A DNA stretch of 25,302 nucleotides from an uncultured Gemmatimonadota bacterium (lineage in GTDB: Bacteria > Gemmatimonadota > Gemmatimonadetes > Gemmatimonadales > Gemmatimonadaceae), in the NCBI GenBank assembly GCA_946478895.1, contig CAMLDY010000034.1, positions 1-25,302 on the forward strand. Reading direction: 5' to 3'. Position numbers and translations under genes: made by a program. Of the stretch, positions 1-7,980 are shown one piece after another. The stretch's first letter is position 1; every line of letters begins with the position of its first letter. The notes beneath the pieces were generated by a model. It was not told the origin of the DNA. It saw only the letters and a program-made list of their open reading frames with translations, and searched no databases.

Positions 1-1833
1 AGCTGGCACTCCAACAAGTTTCTGAATCCGGTGCACGACGGCGCGGTGCTGCCGATCCTGCATCTCAATGGCTACAAGATTGCCGGTCCGACGATCCTCG
101 CGCGCATTCCAAAGCCCGAGCTCGCCGAGCTCCTGCGCGGGTACGGGTACGAGCCCTACTTCGTCGAAGGTGACGACCCCGCGAAGATGCACCAGTTGAT
201 GGCCGCGACCATGGACAAGGTGCTCGCTGAGATCAGAGCGATTCAGCACGAAGCGCGCGCGAGCGGCTTCACGGAGCGTCCAGTCTGGCCGATGATCGTG
301 CTCAACTCGCCAAAAGGCTGGACCGGTCCAGAGTACGTGGATGGCAAGAAGATCGAGGGGACGTTCCGTTCACATCAGGTGCCGGTGACCGATCTCACCA
401 ACCCGAGGCATCTCCGGGTGCTCGAGGACTGGTTGCGGAGCTATCGCGCCGAGGAGCTGTTCGACGAAGCAGGTCGCTTCATTCCCGAGCTGGCGGAGCT
501 CGCTCCGAAGGGGAACCGCAGGATGGGAGCGAACCAGCACGCCAACGGCGGATTGCTGCTCGAGGATCTGAAGCTGCCGGATTTTCGCAGCTACGCACTT
601 CCGGTGGAGAAGCCGGGCGCGTCCGACGGCGAATCGACGCGCGCCATGGGCAAGTATCTCCGCGATGTGATCGCGCTGAACTCGGACAAGAGGAACTTCC
701 GGATCGTCGGACCCGACGAGACGACCTCCAACCGGCTCGACGCGGTGTTTGATGTCACGACGCGCGAGTCAGTCGCGGAGATCATCCCCGACGACGATCA
801 CGTCTCGCCAGACGGACGCGTGATGGAGATGCTGAGCGAGCACGCGTGTCAGGGCTGGCTCGAGGGCTATCTGCTCACCGGCCGTCACGGGCTGTTCTCG
901 TGCTACGAGGCGTTCATCCACATCATCGATTCGATGTTCAACCAGCACGCGAAGTGGCTCAAGACGACGCGCAACATCCCGTGGCGGGCGTCGATCGCCT
1001 CGCTCAACTATCTGCTGACGTCGCACGTCTGGCGGCAGGATCACAACGGCTTCAGCCACCAGGATCCCGGCTTCATCGACCACGTCGTCAACAAGAAGGC
1101 CGATGTCATTCGCGTTTACCTGCCGCCGGATGCCAACACCCTGCTGTCGGTGACCGATCACTGCCTGCGCAGCCGCGACTACGTGAACGTGATCGTCGCC
1201 GGCAAGCAGCCCGAGCCACAGTGGCTGTCGATCGACGAGGCAATCGCGCATTGCGAGCTGGGGATCGGCATCTGGCACTGGGCGAGCAACGACCGCGGCG
1301 GCGAGCCCGATGTCGTGATGGCGTGTGCCGGCGACGTGCCGACTCTGGAGACTCTCGCAGCCGTCGATCTCCTGCGCACCAACCTGCCGCAGCTCCGCAT
1401 TCGCGTCGTCAACGTCGTCGACCTCATGACGCTCCAGCCGCGCAGCGAGCACCCCCACGGTCTGCCCGATCCCGAGTTCGACGCGATCTTCACCAAAGAC
1501 AAGCCCATCGTGTTCGCGTTCCACGGCTATCCGTGGCTGATCCACCGACTCACCTACCGACGCAACAACCACGGCAACATCCACGTGCGCGGCTACAAGG
1601 AAGAGGGAACGACGACGACGCCGTTCGATATGACGGTGCTCAACGACATCGACCGGTTTCATCTCGCCATCGACGTGATCAAGCGCTGCGACATCGGCCC
1701 GCAGGCCAACCCGGTCCTCGACCTGTTTCACGAGCGGCTGACGGAGCACACCGCGTACACCCGCGAGCACGGCGAGGACATGCCGGACATACGTGACTGG
1801 CGCTGGGACGCGGCGAGGCTGGGGCCGAAGTGA
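1..1833 (+). CDS. xfp: Phosphoketolase (xylulose-5-P/fructose-6-P), 5'-truncated by window edge
   Basis: Thiamine-diphosphate enzyme that cleaves xylulose 5-phosphate (and often fructose 6-phosphate) with phosphate to acetyl phosphate plus an aldose phosphate. The frame is open from base 1 ([10 protein letters not shown]), so the start lies upstream and about 610 residues of a protein usually near 790 are seen. Family landmarks appear in order: [48 protein letters not shown], the [19 protein letters not shown] block, [13 protein letters not shown], and the C-terminal [14 protein letters not shown] and [12 protein letters not shown]. No internal break is visible. It is the first gene seen of a tight operon; acetate kinase directly downstream consumes its product acetyl phosphate. 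The GTG at 31 is internal and not a real start. The family call is very secure; the substrate preference cannot be read from sequence. Confidence 0.96.
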   Translation, partial: SWHSNKFLNPVHDGAVLPILHLNGYKIAGPTILARIPKPELAELLRGYGYEPYFVEGDDPAKMHQLMAATMDKVLAEIRAIQHEARASGFTERPVWPMIVLNSPKGWTGPEYVDGKKIEGTFRSHQVPVTDLTNPRHLRVLEDWLRSYRAEELFDEAGRFIPELAELAPKGNRRMGANQHANGGLLLEDLKLPDFRSYALPVEKPGASDGESTRAMGKYLRDVIALNSDKRNFRIVGPDETTSNRLDAVFDVTTRESVAEIIPDDDHVSPDGRVMEMLSEHACQGWLEGYLLTGRHGLFSCYEAFIHIIDSMFNQHAKWLKTTRNIPWRASIASLNYLLTSHVWRQDHNGFSHQDPGFIDHVVNKKADVIRVYLPPDANTLLSVTDHCLRSRDYVNVIVAGKQPEPQWLSIDEAIAHCELGIGIWHWASNDRGGEPDVVMACAGDVPTLETLAAVDLLRTNLPQLRIRVVNVVDLMTLQPRSEHPHGLPDPEFDAIFTKDKPIVFAFHGYPWLIHRLTYRRNNHGNIHVRGYKEEGTTTTPFDMTVLNDIDRFHLAIDVIKRCDIGPQANPVLDLFHERLTEHTAYTREHGEDMPDIRDWRWDAARLGPK

Positions 1834-1844
1834 CCCCATCGACC

Positions 1845-3035
1845 ATGCGGTCGATTCTCGTTCTCAACGTAGGCTCGTCGACCCTCAAGTTCGGCGTCTT
1901 TCAGCTGTCGTCAGGCGACGACGCGCTGCTCCGCGGCGTGCTCGATCGCTCCGGGAACAGCGCTGGGGAGCTGCGCACCATCGATGCCGCCGGACGCAGC
2001 CGGTCGGTGCGCGTCGCTGCCCGTTCGGACGGGGCGATCGGCGAGATCCTGCGCGTCGTGCGAGACCAGCTCGGTGTCGATCGCATCGAAGCCGTCGGGC
2101 ACCGCCTCGTGCACGGCGGCTCGACGATGCGTAGACCGGTCACCATTGACAGCGGGTTGCGCGCCGAGCTCGAGCGACTTATCCCGCTGGCTCCCGAACA
2201 CCTGCCCGAAGAGCTCCGCGCCATCGACGAGGTGTCGCGGCATGATCCAGCCCTGGTTCAGGTCGCCTGCTTCGACACCGCTTTCCACTCCTCCTTGCCG
2301 AACGTCGCGCGGCTGTTCGGCATTCCGCGCAAGCTCAGCGACTCCGGGGTAGTGCGCTACGGTTTTCACGGACTCTCCTACGAGTACATCACCACCACGC
2401 TCCGCGAGCGGGGGGAGCTGCCTCCGCGACTGATCATCGCGCACCTTGGCAACGGCGCCAGTCTCTGCGCGGTGCGCGACGGAGTATCCATCGATACGAG
2501 CATGGGCATGACTCCCGCTGGCGGCGTGGTCATGAGCACCCGCTCCGGAGATCTGGACCCCGGCGTGTTGCTCTATCTGATGCGATCGCGCGACTTCACC
2601 CGGCAGCAGCTGGAAGACACGACGGACCGGCGGGGCGGACTGCTTGGTATTTCCGCCCTGAGCGGAGACGTTCGTGAGCTCCTCGCTGCGTCTTCGGACA
2701 ACCCGCGCGCGCGAGAGGCGATCGAGATCTTCTGCTACAAAATCCGCAAATTCATTGGCGCGTACGCGGCCGCGCTCGGGGGACTCGATGCGCTGGTGTT
2801 CACCGGCGGCATCGGCGAGCACTCCGCGCAGATTCGCTCCGCCATTTGCAGCCATCTCGGCTTCCTCGGAATCGAGATCGACGCCGGCCTCAACAACGTC
2901 AGCGCGCCGCTGATCTCTGCCGCTTCGAGCCGCGTCCTCGTTCGGGTGGAGCACACCCTGGAGGATGTCATGATCGCCCGACACGTTCGCGCGCTGCTCC
3001 GCAACGCGCCCGTCGATGGGGTCCTATCCGCATGA
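1845..3035 (+). CDS. ackA: Acetate kinase
   Basis: Converts acetyl phosphate plus ADP to acetate plus ATP in the cytoplasm, completing the phosphoketolase route to ATP. Starting at ATG 1845 gives 396 residues, the usual length, and puts the family's N-terminal LVLNVGSSTLKF motif at the expected place; a GTG at 1830 overlapping the upstream stop would add five residues. Visible ASKHA-fold motifs include HRLVHGG, FDTAFHSSLP (catalytic Asp region), YGFHGLSYEYI, HLGNGASLCAV, DTSMGMTPAGGV, STRSGDLDPG (catalytic Arg region) and FTGGIGEHSAQIR. Near the C-terminus HTLEDVMIAR stands where the family has TNEELMIAR, keeping the metal-binding Glu. It lies 11 bases after the phosphoketolase stop and overlaps the next gene by four bases (ATGA), indicating one transcript. 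Confidence 0.96.
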   Translation: MRSILVLNVGSSTLKFGVFQLSSGDDALLRGVLDRSGNSAGELRTIDAAGRSRSVRVAARSDGAIGEILRVVRDQLGVDRIEAVGHRLVHGGSTMRRPVTIDSGLRAELERLIPLAPEHLPEELRAIDEVSRHDPALVQVACFDTAFHSSLPNVARLFGIPRKLSDSGVVRYGFHGLSYEYITTTLRERGELPPRLIIAHLGNGASLCAVRDGVSIDTSMGMTPAGGVVMSTRSGDLDPGVLLYLMRSRDFTRQQLEDTTDRRGGLLGISALSGDVRELLAASSDNPRAREAIEIFCYKIRKFIGAYAAALGGLDALVFTGGIGEHSAQIRSAICSHLGFLGIEIDAGLNNVSAPLISAASSRVLVRVEHTLEDVMIARHVRALLRNAPVDGVLSA

Positions 3036-3730
3036 GTGCCACAACTTCCCCCGAGACCCACAAGTCGCACCGCATCGGCTGGCTTCGCGCCGCGGTGCTC
3101 GGCGCAAATGATGGAATCGTTTCGACGTCGAGCCTCATCGTCGGCGTCGCGGCGGCGCAGACAGGGAAGACCAACGTTCTCATCGCCGGGCTGGCAGGGC
3201 TCGTATCCGGAGCGATTTCCATGGCCGCCGGTGAGTACGTGTCGGTGAGCTCCCAATCGGATACCGAGCGGGCGGACCTGGAGCTGGAGACGAGGGAGCT
3301 GGCAGCGATGCCGGACGAGGAGCTCAAGGAGCTTCAGCAGATCTACATCGATCGCGGTCTCGATCCCGCGCTTGCGCACGAGGTCGCCCAGCAGCTGACG
3401 GCCCGCGGCGCGCTATCGGCACACGCCCGCGATGAGCTTGGAATTTCCGAGACGACCACGGCACGTCCCGTACAGGCGGCGCTCGCGTCGGCGGCGACAT
3501 TCTCAGTCGGCGCCGTGCTGCCGCTTCTCACCGCGGTCATCTTTCCGATGGGTCGCATCATCGGAATGGTGTCCGTCTTGTCGCTCGTCTTCCTCGCCGC
3601 ACTCGGCATGCTGGCGGCAAAAGCGGGCGGTGCCAGCGTCATTCGCGGAGCGATAAGAGTCACCTTCTGGGGAGCCCTCGCAATGGGTCTCACCGCTCTC
3701 GTGGGAAGGCTCTTCGGCGCGGTCGTGTGA
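3032..3730 (+). CDS. VIT/CCC1-family iron/manganese transporter
   Basis: 232-residue membrane protein of the VIT1/CCC1 family, which moves Fe2+ or Mn2+ across membranes. The N-terminal helix LRAAVLGANDGIVSTSSLIV carries the conserved Asp (D27), and the second helix AISMAAGEYVSVSSQSDTE carries the family Met/Glu signature (M64, E68). A charged cytosolic segment follows (about 75-147, rich in Glu and Asp), as in the metal-binding domain of VIT1. Three more hydrophobic helices lie at about 150-172, 176-196 and 206-228, giving the expected five. The ATG at 3032 overlaps the acetate kinase stop (ATGA), and the GTG start of the downstream pump overlaps its own stop. Direction and metal are unknown; the neighbouring P-type pump suggests a shared role in divalent metal handling, which is inference. 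Confidence 0.9.
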   Translation: MSATTSPETHKSHRIGWLRAAVLGANDGIVSTSSLIVGVAAAQTGKTNVLIAGLAGLVSGAISMAAGEYVSVSSQSDTERADLELETRELAAMPDEELKELQQIYIDRGLDPALAHEVAQQLTARGALSAHARDELGISETTTARPVQAALASAATFSVGAVLPLLTAVIFPMGRIIGMVSVLSLVFLAALGMLAAKAGGASVIRGAIRVTFWGALAMGLTALVGRLFGAVV

Positions 3731-6528
3731 CGAGCGCCGTTCTCGACGCCTACCAGCGCGCAGCTGCGGACGTCGCCAGTGCCCTCGGCAGCGATCCAGA
3801 ACGCGGTCTCACCGACGCCGACGCCGCCGCGCGCCTCGACGAGGTTGGGCGCAACGAGCTCGCGACCGAGAAGCCGACTCCCGGCTGGATTCGCTTCCTC
3901 CAGCAGTTCAGGGATGTGCTCGTCATCCTCCTGCTCATCGCCACGGCGGTGTCCGCCGCGCTGTGGTTCTACGAGCGCGACACCACCATTCCCTACGAGG
4001 CGATCGCGATCTTTGCCGTGGTGCTCCTCAACGCGACGATGGGCTTCGTTCAGGAGTCCCGGGCCGAGGCCGCCGTCGCCGCCCTGCGCAGGATGTCGGC
4101 GAGCGAGGCGAGCGTCATTCGCGGTGGCCAGCGCCGCAAAGTGGCTGCGGCCACGCTCGTGCCCGGCGATGTGATTCTCGTCGAGCAGGGTGACACGATC
4201 CCGGCCGACGCCCGCGTGCTCGAATCCGCGGCGCTCATGACGGCCGAGGCCGCGCTCACCGGCGAGAGTCTTCCTGTATCAAAAGCTACCGCACCCGTCG
4301 ATTCCGGTGCCGCGCTCGGCGATCGCACCGACATGATCTTCAGCGGCACTTCTGCTACCTACGGGCGCGGAACGGCGCTGGTCACCGCGACGGGCATGGC
4401 GACGGAGATGGGCAGAATCGCGGGAATGCTGCGACAGGCACCGGCGGAGTCGACGCCGCTTCAGCGCGAGCTCGATCGCACCGGCAGGATCCTCGGACTC
4501 GTCGTGGTGACCATCGCCATCGTGATGATCGCCACGATCATTCTGGTCGAGCACGTTCGCGGATTCGCCGGAATAGTGGACGTCTTGATTCTTGGCGTGG
4601 CGCTCGCTGTCGCCGCCGTGCCGGAAGGATTGCCCGCCGTCGTAACAGCGGTGCTCTCGATCGGCGTTCAACGGATGGCGAAGCGGAACGCGATCGTCAG
4701 GCATCTCGCGGCCGTCGAGACGCTCGGCTCGGCGAGCGTGATCGCGTCGGACAAGACGGGGACCCTCACCAAAAACGAGATGACCGTGCGTGTCGTCGTC
4801 ACCGCGAGTGGTCGGGTCGAGCTGACCGGCGCCGGCTACTCCCCCGAGGGCGAAGCGCGCACCGAAGATGGCCGTCCAATCGAGGGTCCGCTTCGGGCCG
4901 AGCTCGAACGAGCGCTGGCAGCTGCTGACCTGGCCAACAACGCCACCGTGAGAGAAGAGAACGGTAAGTGGTTTGTCGAGGGCGATCCGACCGAGGGCGC
5001 GCTCCTCGTTGCGGCCGAAAAATGCGGCCTGGAAACCGATCTTCTCGAGGAACGCCTGCCACGAGTCGCCGAGATTCCATTCTCCTCGGAACGCAAGCTG
5101 ATGTCGACGCTGCACCGGGATCACGAGCGCGGCGACAAGCAAACAGTCTTCTCCAAGGGCGCGCCCGACGTCCTGCTCGCGCGCTGTAGCCGCGAGCTGA
5201 TCGGCGAAGAAGCGGTGCCGCTCACCGCCGAGCGACGCGCGGCGATCGAGCAGACCAATCTCGCCCTCGCCGACGAGGCTCTGCGAACTCTCGGCGTCGC
5301 CATTCGCCGGCTCACCGAGGATGTTCCGAGTGTGGAAGGCGGCGAGTCGGTCGAGCAGGATCTCGTGTTCGCGGGTCTGATCGGAATGATCGATCCGCCG
5401 CGTGCCGAGGCGAGGGATGCAGTCGCGCGCGCGAGGGCTGCCGGCATCAGACCGCTGATGATCACCGGAGACCATCCCCGTACCGCCTCGGTGATCGCCA
5501 GGGAGCTTGGCATCTCGGATGACGGCCGCGCGCTCACCGGCGCGGATCTCGATGCTCAAAGTGATGACGCCCTGGCGAGAACGGTCAAAGAGGTATCGGT
5601 TTACGCCCGCGTCAATCCCGGCCACAAGCTGCGCATCGTCCACGCCCTCCAGCGCGACCGAGCCATCGTCGCGATGACCGGCGACGGCGTCAACGATGCG
5701 CCGGCGCTCAAGACCGCGGATATCGGCGTCGCGATGGGCATCGCCGGAACCGACGTCGCGCGTGAAGCTGCCGACATCGTTCTGGCGGATGACAACTTCG
5801 CGTCGATCGTCGCCGCCGTCGACGAAGGCCGCGCAATCTTCGCCAACATTCGAACGTTTCTTCGCTACTTGTTGTCTTCCAACATTGGCGAAGTCTTTAC
5901 AATGTTCTTCGGGGTCCTGTTCGCGAGCAGGATCGGCCTGCCGTCGGTGAACGGTGCGGTGGTACTCCCGCTTCTCGCCACGCAGCTGCTGTGGATCAAC
6001 CTCGTCACCGACGGCGCGCCAGCGCTGGCGCTCGGCCTCGATCCCGCTGAAGACGATCTAATGCGCCAACCACCCCGTCCCAACGGTGAGCCAGTGATCA
6101 CCGGCGAGATGTGGCGCGGCATCTTCTTCAATGGCGCGGTGATGGCGGGCGCGACGCTGTTCGTGATCGACGCATCGCTGCCCGGCGGTTTTGTGAATGG
6201 CGAGGAGACCTTGCGATATGCACAGACGATGGCGTTCAACAGCCTGACGCTGGCGCAGTTCTTCAACGTCTTCAACTCCCGATCCGATTACCGGAGCGCC
6301 TTCAGCCGTCTCTTCGCCAACCCGTGGGTCTGGATCGCCATCGGCGTCTCCCTCGCGCTTCAGGTCGTTGTGTTGTATCTCCCGGCCATGCAAAAGGCGT
6401 TTGGAACGATGCCACTCGGGTTCATCGACTGGATGCGCTGCCTCGGTGCCGCGAGTATGGTCCTCGTGGCGAGGGAGCTCTGGAAGCTCACGATCGGGCG
6501 CGCGTTGCGCCCCGAGGGCGCCGCATGA
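3727..6528 (+). CDS. P-type Ca2+-type cation-transporting ATPase (PII/SERCA-PMCA-like)
   Basis: 933-residue ATP-driven cation pump of the inner membrane. It has an N-terminal cation-ATPase domain, the actuator motif LTGES (178-182), the TM4 motif VPEGLP (E300), the phosphorylation motif SDKTGTLTKNEMTV (D342), the nucleotide-binding KGAPDVLL, and the hinge MTGDGVNDAPALK (D653, D657), followed by six C-terminal helices. Residues matching SERCA Ca2+ ligands are present: E300 (E309), N719 and E722 in SSNIGEV (N768, E771), and N758, T761 and D762 in NLVTDG (N796, T799, D800). The TM8 Glu (E908) is replaced by Gln (Q844 in TLAQFFN), as in one-Ca2+ pumps. The GTG start at 3727 overlaps the upstream stop (GTGA). 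Ca2+ is the likeliest substrate; Mn2+ is possible given the VIT neighbour. Confidence 0.94.
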   Translation: MTSAVLDAYQRAAADVASALGSDPERGLTDADAAARLDEVGRNELATEKPTPGWIRFLQQFRDVLVILLLIATAVSAALWFYERDTTIPYEAIAIFAVVLLNATMGFVQESRAEAAVAALRRMSASEASVIRGGQRRKVAAATLVPGDVILVEQGDTIPADARVLESAALMTAEAALTGESLPVSKATAPVDSGAALGDRTDMIFSGTSATYGRGTALVTATGMATEMGRIAGMLRQAPAESTPLQRELDRTGRILGLVVVTIAIVMIATIILVEHVRGFAGIVDVLILGVALAVAAVPEGLPAVVTAVLSIGVQRMAKRNAIVRHLAAVETLGSASVIASDKTGTLTKNEMTVRVVVTASGRVELTGAGYSPEGEARTEDGRPIEGPLRAELERALAAADLANNATVREENGKWFVEGDPTEGALLVAAEKCGLETDLLEERLPRVAEIPFSSERKLMSTLHRDHERGDKQTVFSKGAPDVLLARCSRELIGEEAVPLTAERRAAIEQTNLALADEALRTLGVAIRRLTEDVPSVEGGESVEQDLVFAGLIGMIDPPRAEARDAVARARAAGIRPLMITGDHPRTASVIARELGISDDGRALTGADLDAQSDDALARTVKEVSVYARVNPGHKLRIVHALQRDRAIVAMTGDGVNDAPALKTADIGVAMGIAGTDVAREAADIVLADDNFASIVAAVDEGRAIFANIRTFLRYLLSSNIGEVFTMFFGVLFASRIGLPSVNGAVVLPLLATQLLWINLVTDGAPALALGLDPAEDDLMRQPPRPNGEPVITGEMWRGIFFNGAVMAGATLFVIDASLPGGFVNGEETLRYAQTMAFNSLTLAQFFNVFNSRSDYRSAFSRLFANPWVWIAIGVSLALQVVVLYLPAMQKAFGTMPLGFIDWMRCLGAASMVLVARELWKLTIGRALRPEGAA

Positions 6529-7535
6529 CATTCCTGGAGACGCCGCGCGAGCGGGCCGGGTTGCTCATTCTCGTGCTCGCTGCCGGAATTCTCTTCGCGG
6601 TCGCGCCGTTCATCAGTGGCCTTCTTGGCGCCGCGGTGCTTTACGTCATCTTCGTTCGATTGTATCGGCGGCTGGAGCGACGCATGCGGCCAGCGGCGGC
6701 GGCGGTGATCACCTTGGTCGTCGCCATTGTCATCGTCGCTGTGCCGCTCGGGTGGCTCATCGGAGTCGTCGTCGCGCAGGCGCCCGATGCGCTCCGCGCC
6801 CTCCAGAGCAGTGCCGTGTTCGCGCGCGTCAGCGAGCTCCGCATCGGCAACCTCGAAGTTGGGGCCGAGGTTGCGAAGGCAAGTGGCACCATCGCGACCT
6901 GGCTTTCGGTGCGACTCTTCTCCTTCGTCGGTAGCGCGACTTCGGCAGTCCTCAACCTGGTGATCGCCTTCTTCGGCCTCTACTACATGCTTCGCTCCGA
7001 CGAGAATACCTGGGGTGTCATCCAGCCATACATCCCGTTCTCGCCGCCGACCGCCGACGCATTGCGGGATCGCTTCGTCAGCGTCACCGAAGCGACCATC
7101 CTCGGGACGATGCTCATCGCCGTCATTCAGGGCACTCTCGTGGGAACGGGGTTCTGGATCGTCGGCCTCCCCAATCCGTTCTTCTGGGGCACGGTCACCG
7201 CGATTGCATCGATTCTCCCCGTACTGGGCACCGCGCTGGTCTGGCTCCCCGCGGTCCTCGTACTGCTCGTTCAGAACCGCTACGGCGCCGCGATCACCAT
7301 GCTGGTCATTGGTGCCGGGATCGCCAGCAACATCGACAACGTAATTCGGCCGCTAGTGTACCGCCGGGTATCCCACATCCACCCGATGATCACCCTGGTC
7401 GGCGCGTTCGCCGGCGTCAAGTACTTCGGCTTGTTGGGCGTATTGCTCGGCCCGCTGGCCATCGCCTACCTGTTCGCGCTGCTCCAGTTCTACAGCGAGG
7501 AGTACGGAGCGCAACTCGCAAACTCGCGCGCCTGA
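6525..7535 (+). CDS. AI-2E family transporter (PF01594, TqsA/PerM-like)
   Basis: 336-residue polytopic membrane protein of the AI-2E/UPF0118 family, whose members include autoinducer-2 exporters and Na+/H+ antiporters. Hydrophobic helices start near residues 11, 35 and 57. A more polar stretch (about 85-125) is followed by VLNLVIAFFGLYYMLRSDE, the GTMLIAVIQGTLVGTGFW helix, a FFWGTVTAIASILPVLGTAL helix and the C-terminal signature GVKYFGLLGVLLGPLAIAY. Length and motif order fit the family. The ATG at 6525 overlaps the pump stop (ATGA) and has a GAGGG sequence upstream. As the last gene of the coupled block it is probably made with the metal transporters. The true substrate cannot be told from sequence; quorum signalling should not be assumed. 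Confidence 0.9.
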   Translation: MTFLETPRERAGLLILVLAAGILFAVAPFISGLLGAAVLYVIFVRLYRRLERRMRPAAAAVITLVVAIVIVAVPLGWLIGVVVAQAPDALRALQSSAVFARVSELRIGNLEVGAEVAKASGTIATWLSVRLFSFVGSATSAVLNLVIAFFGLYYMLRSDENTWGVIQPYIPFSPPTADALRDRFVSVTEATILGTMLIAVIQGTLVGTGFWIVGLPNPFFWGTVTAIASILPVLGTALVWLPAVLVLLVQNRYGAAITMLVIGAGIASNIDNVIRPLVYRRVSHIHPMITLVGAFAGVKYFGLLGVLLGPLAIAYLFALLQFYSEEYGAQLANSRA

Positions 7536-7603
7536 CCTCACGGCCAGCGTCTTGCGAACAATCAAACCTGATCGACCAAACACGCGGAGCTGACGGACAA
7601 GAC

Positions 7604-7951
7604 ATGACACTCACTTCGGCGCAGTTGAAGCACATCGAGAAGCGACTCAAGGATGAGCGCGAGCGCGCCCTCAGCGCGCTCAACAGGACCGTCGACGAAT
7701 TTGCGGAATCCGATCAGGACCGCACCGGCGACATCACGTCGATGCCGCTGCACATGGCAGACGTCGGCACTGACACGATGCAAGAAGAGCTTGCCGCATC
7801 CAACCAGACGCGGATTTCCCGTGAGCTGGCTGAAATCGACGACGCACTGACGCGCCTCTACGAAACTCCCGAGAAATTCGGCGTTTCCGAATCGACCGGC
7901 GCTCAGATTCCATTCGACCGCCTTGACGCAATTCCCTGGGCACGATCCTAA
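7604..7951 (+). CDS. DksA/TraR-like protein lacking the Cys4 zinc finger
   Basis: 115 residues. The N-terminal half is a charged coiled coil (about 5-35, rich in Lys, Arg and Glu) followed by an acidic turn and a second helix (about 58-85), resembling the hairpin by which DksA/TraR proteins enter the RNA polymerase secondary channel. The C-terminal FGVSESTGAQIPFDRLDAIPWAR aligns with the family zinc-finger knuckle YGxCxxCGxxIxxxRLEAxP, but both knuckle Cys positions are Ser95 and Thr98, and the protein ends where the second Cys pair would lie; it has no Cys at all. It starts 68 bases after the AI-2E gene, with a distant GGAG at 7586. It ends 29 bases before the thioredoxin-like gene, so the two may share a transcript. 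A role in transcription is inferred from the family only. Confidence 0.82.
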   Translation: MTLTSAQLKHIEKRLKDERERALSALNRTVDEFAESDQDRTGDITSMPLHMADVGTDTMQEELAASNQTRISRELAEIDDALTRLYETPEKFGVSESTGAQIPFDRLDAIPWARS

Positions 7952-7966
7952 CGGCCCCCAGCATAC

Positions 7967-7972
7967 GAGGAG
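7967..7972 (+). promoter_or_regulatory. Ribosome binding site of the UGA-containing thioredoxin gene
   Basis: GAGGAG lies 8 bases before the ATG at 7981. It matters because it supports translation starting ahead of the in-frame UGA, at the beginning of the complete thioredoxin fold, rather than at the GTG at 8107 inside the domain. Confidence 0.75.
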
Positions 7973-7980
7973 AATCAGCG

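Noticed and set aside
769..1839. Long minus-strand open frame (356 codons) opposite phosphoketolase
   Set aside because: It lies wholly inside a conserved enzyme gene, its translation is Arg/Val/His-rich without domains, and such antisense frames are expected in GC-rich coding DNA.
2846..3031. Extension of the VIT-family gene upstream to 2846
   Set aside because: This stretch overlaps the acetate kinase C-terminus; the protein family begins near ATG 3032.
4279..5643. Minus-strand open frame (454 codons) opposite the P-type ATPase
   Set aside because: The + strand encodes all P-type ATPase motifs here; the antisense translation has no recognisable fold.
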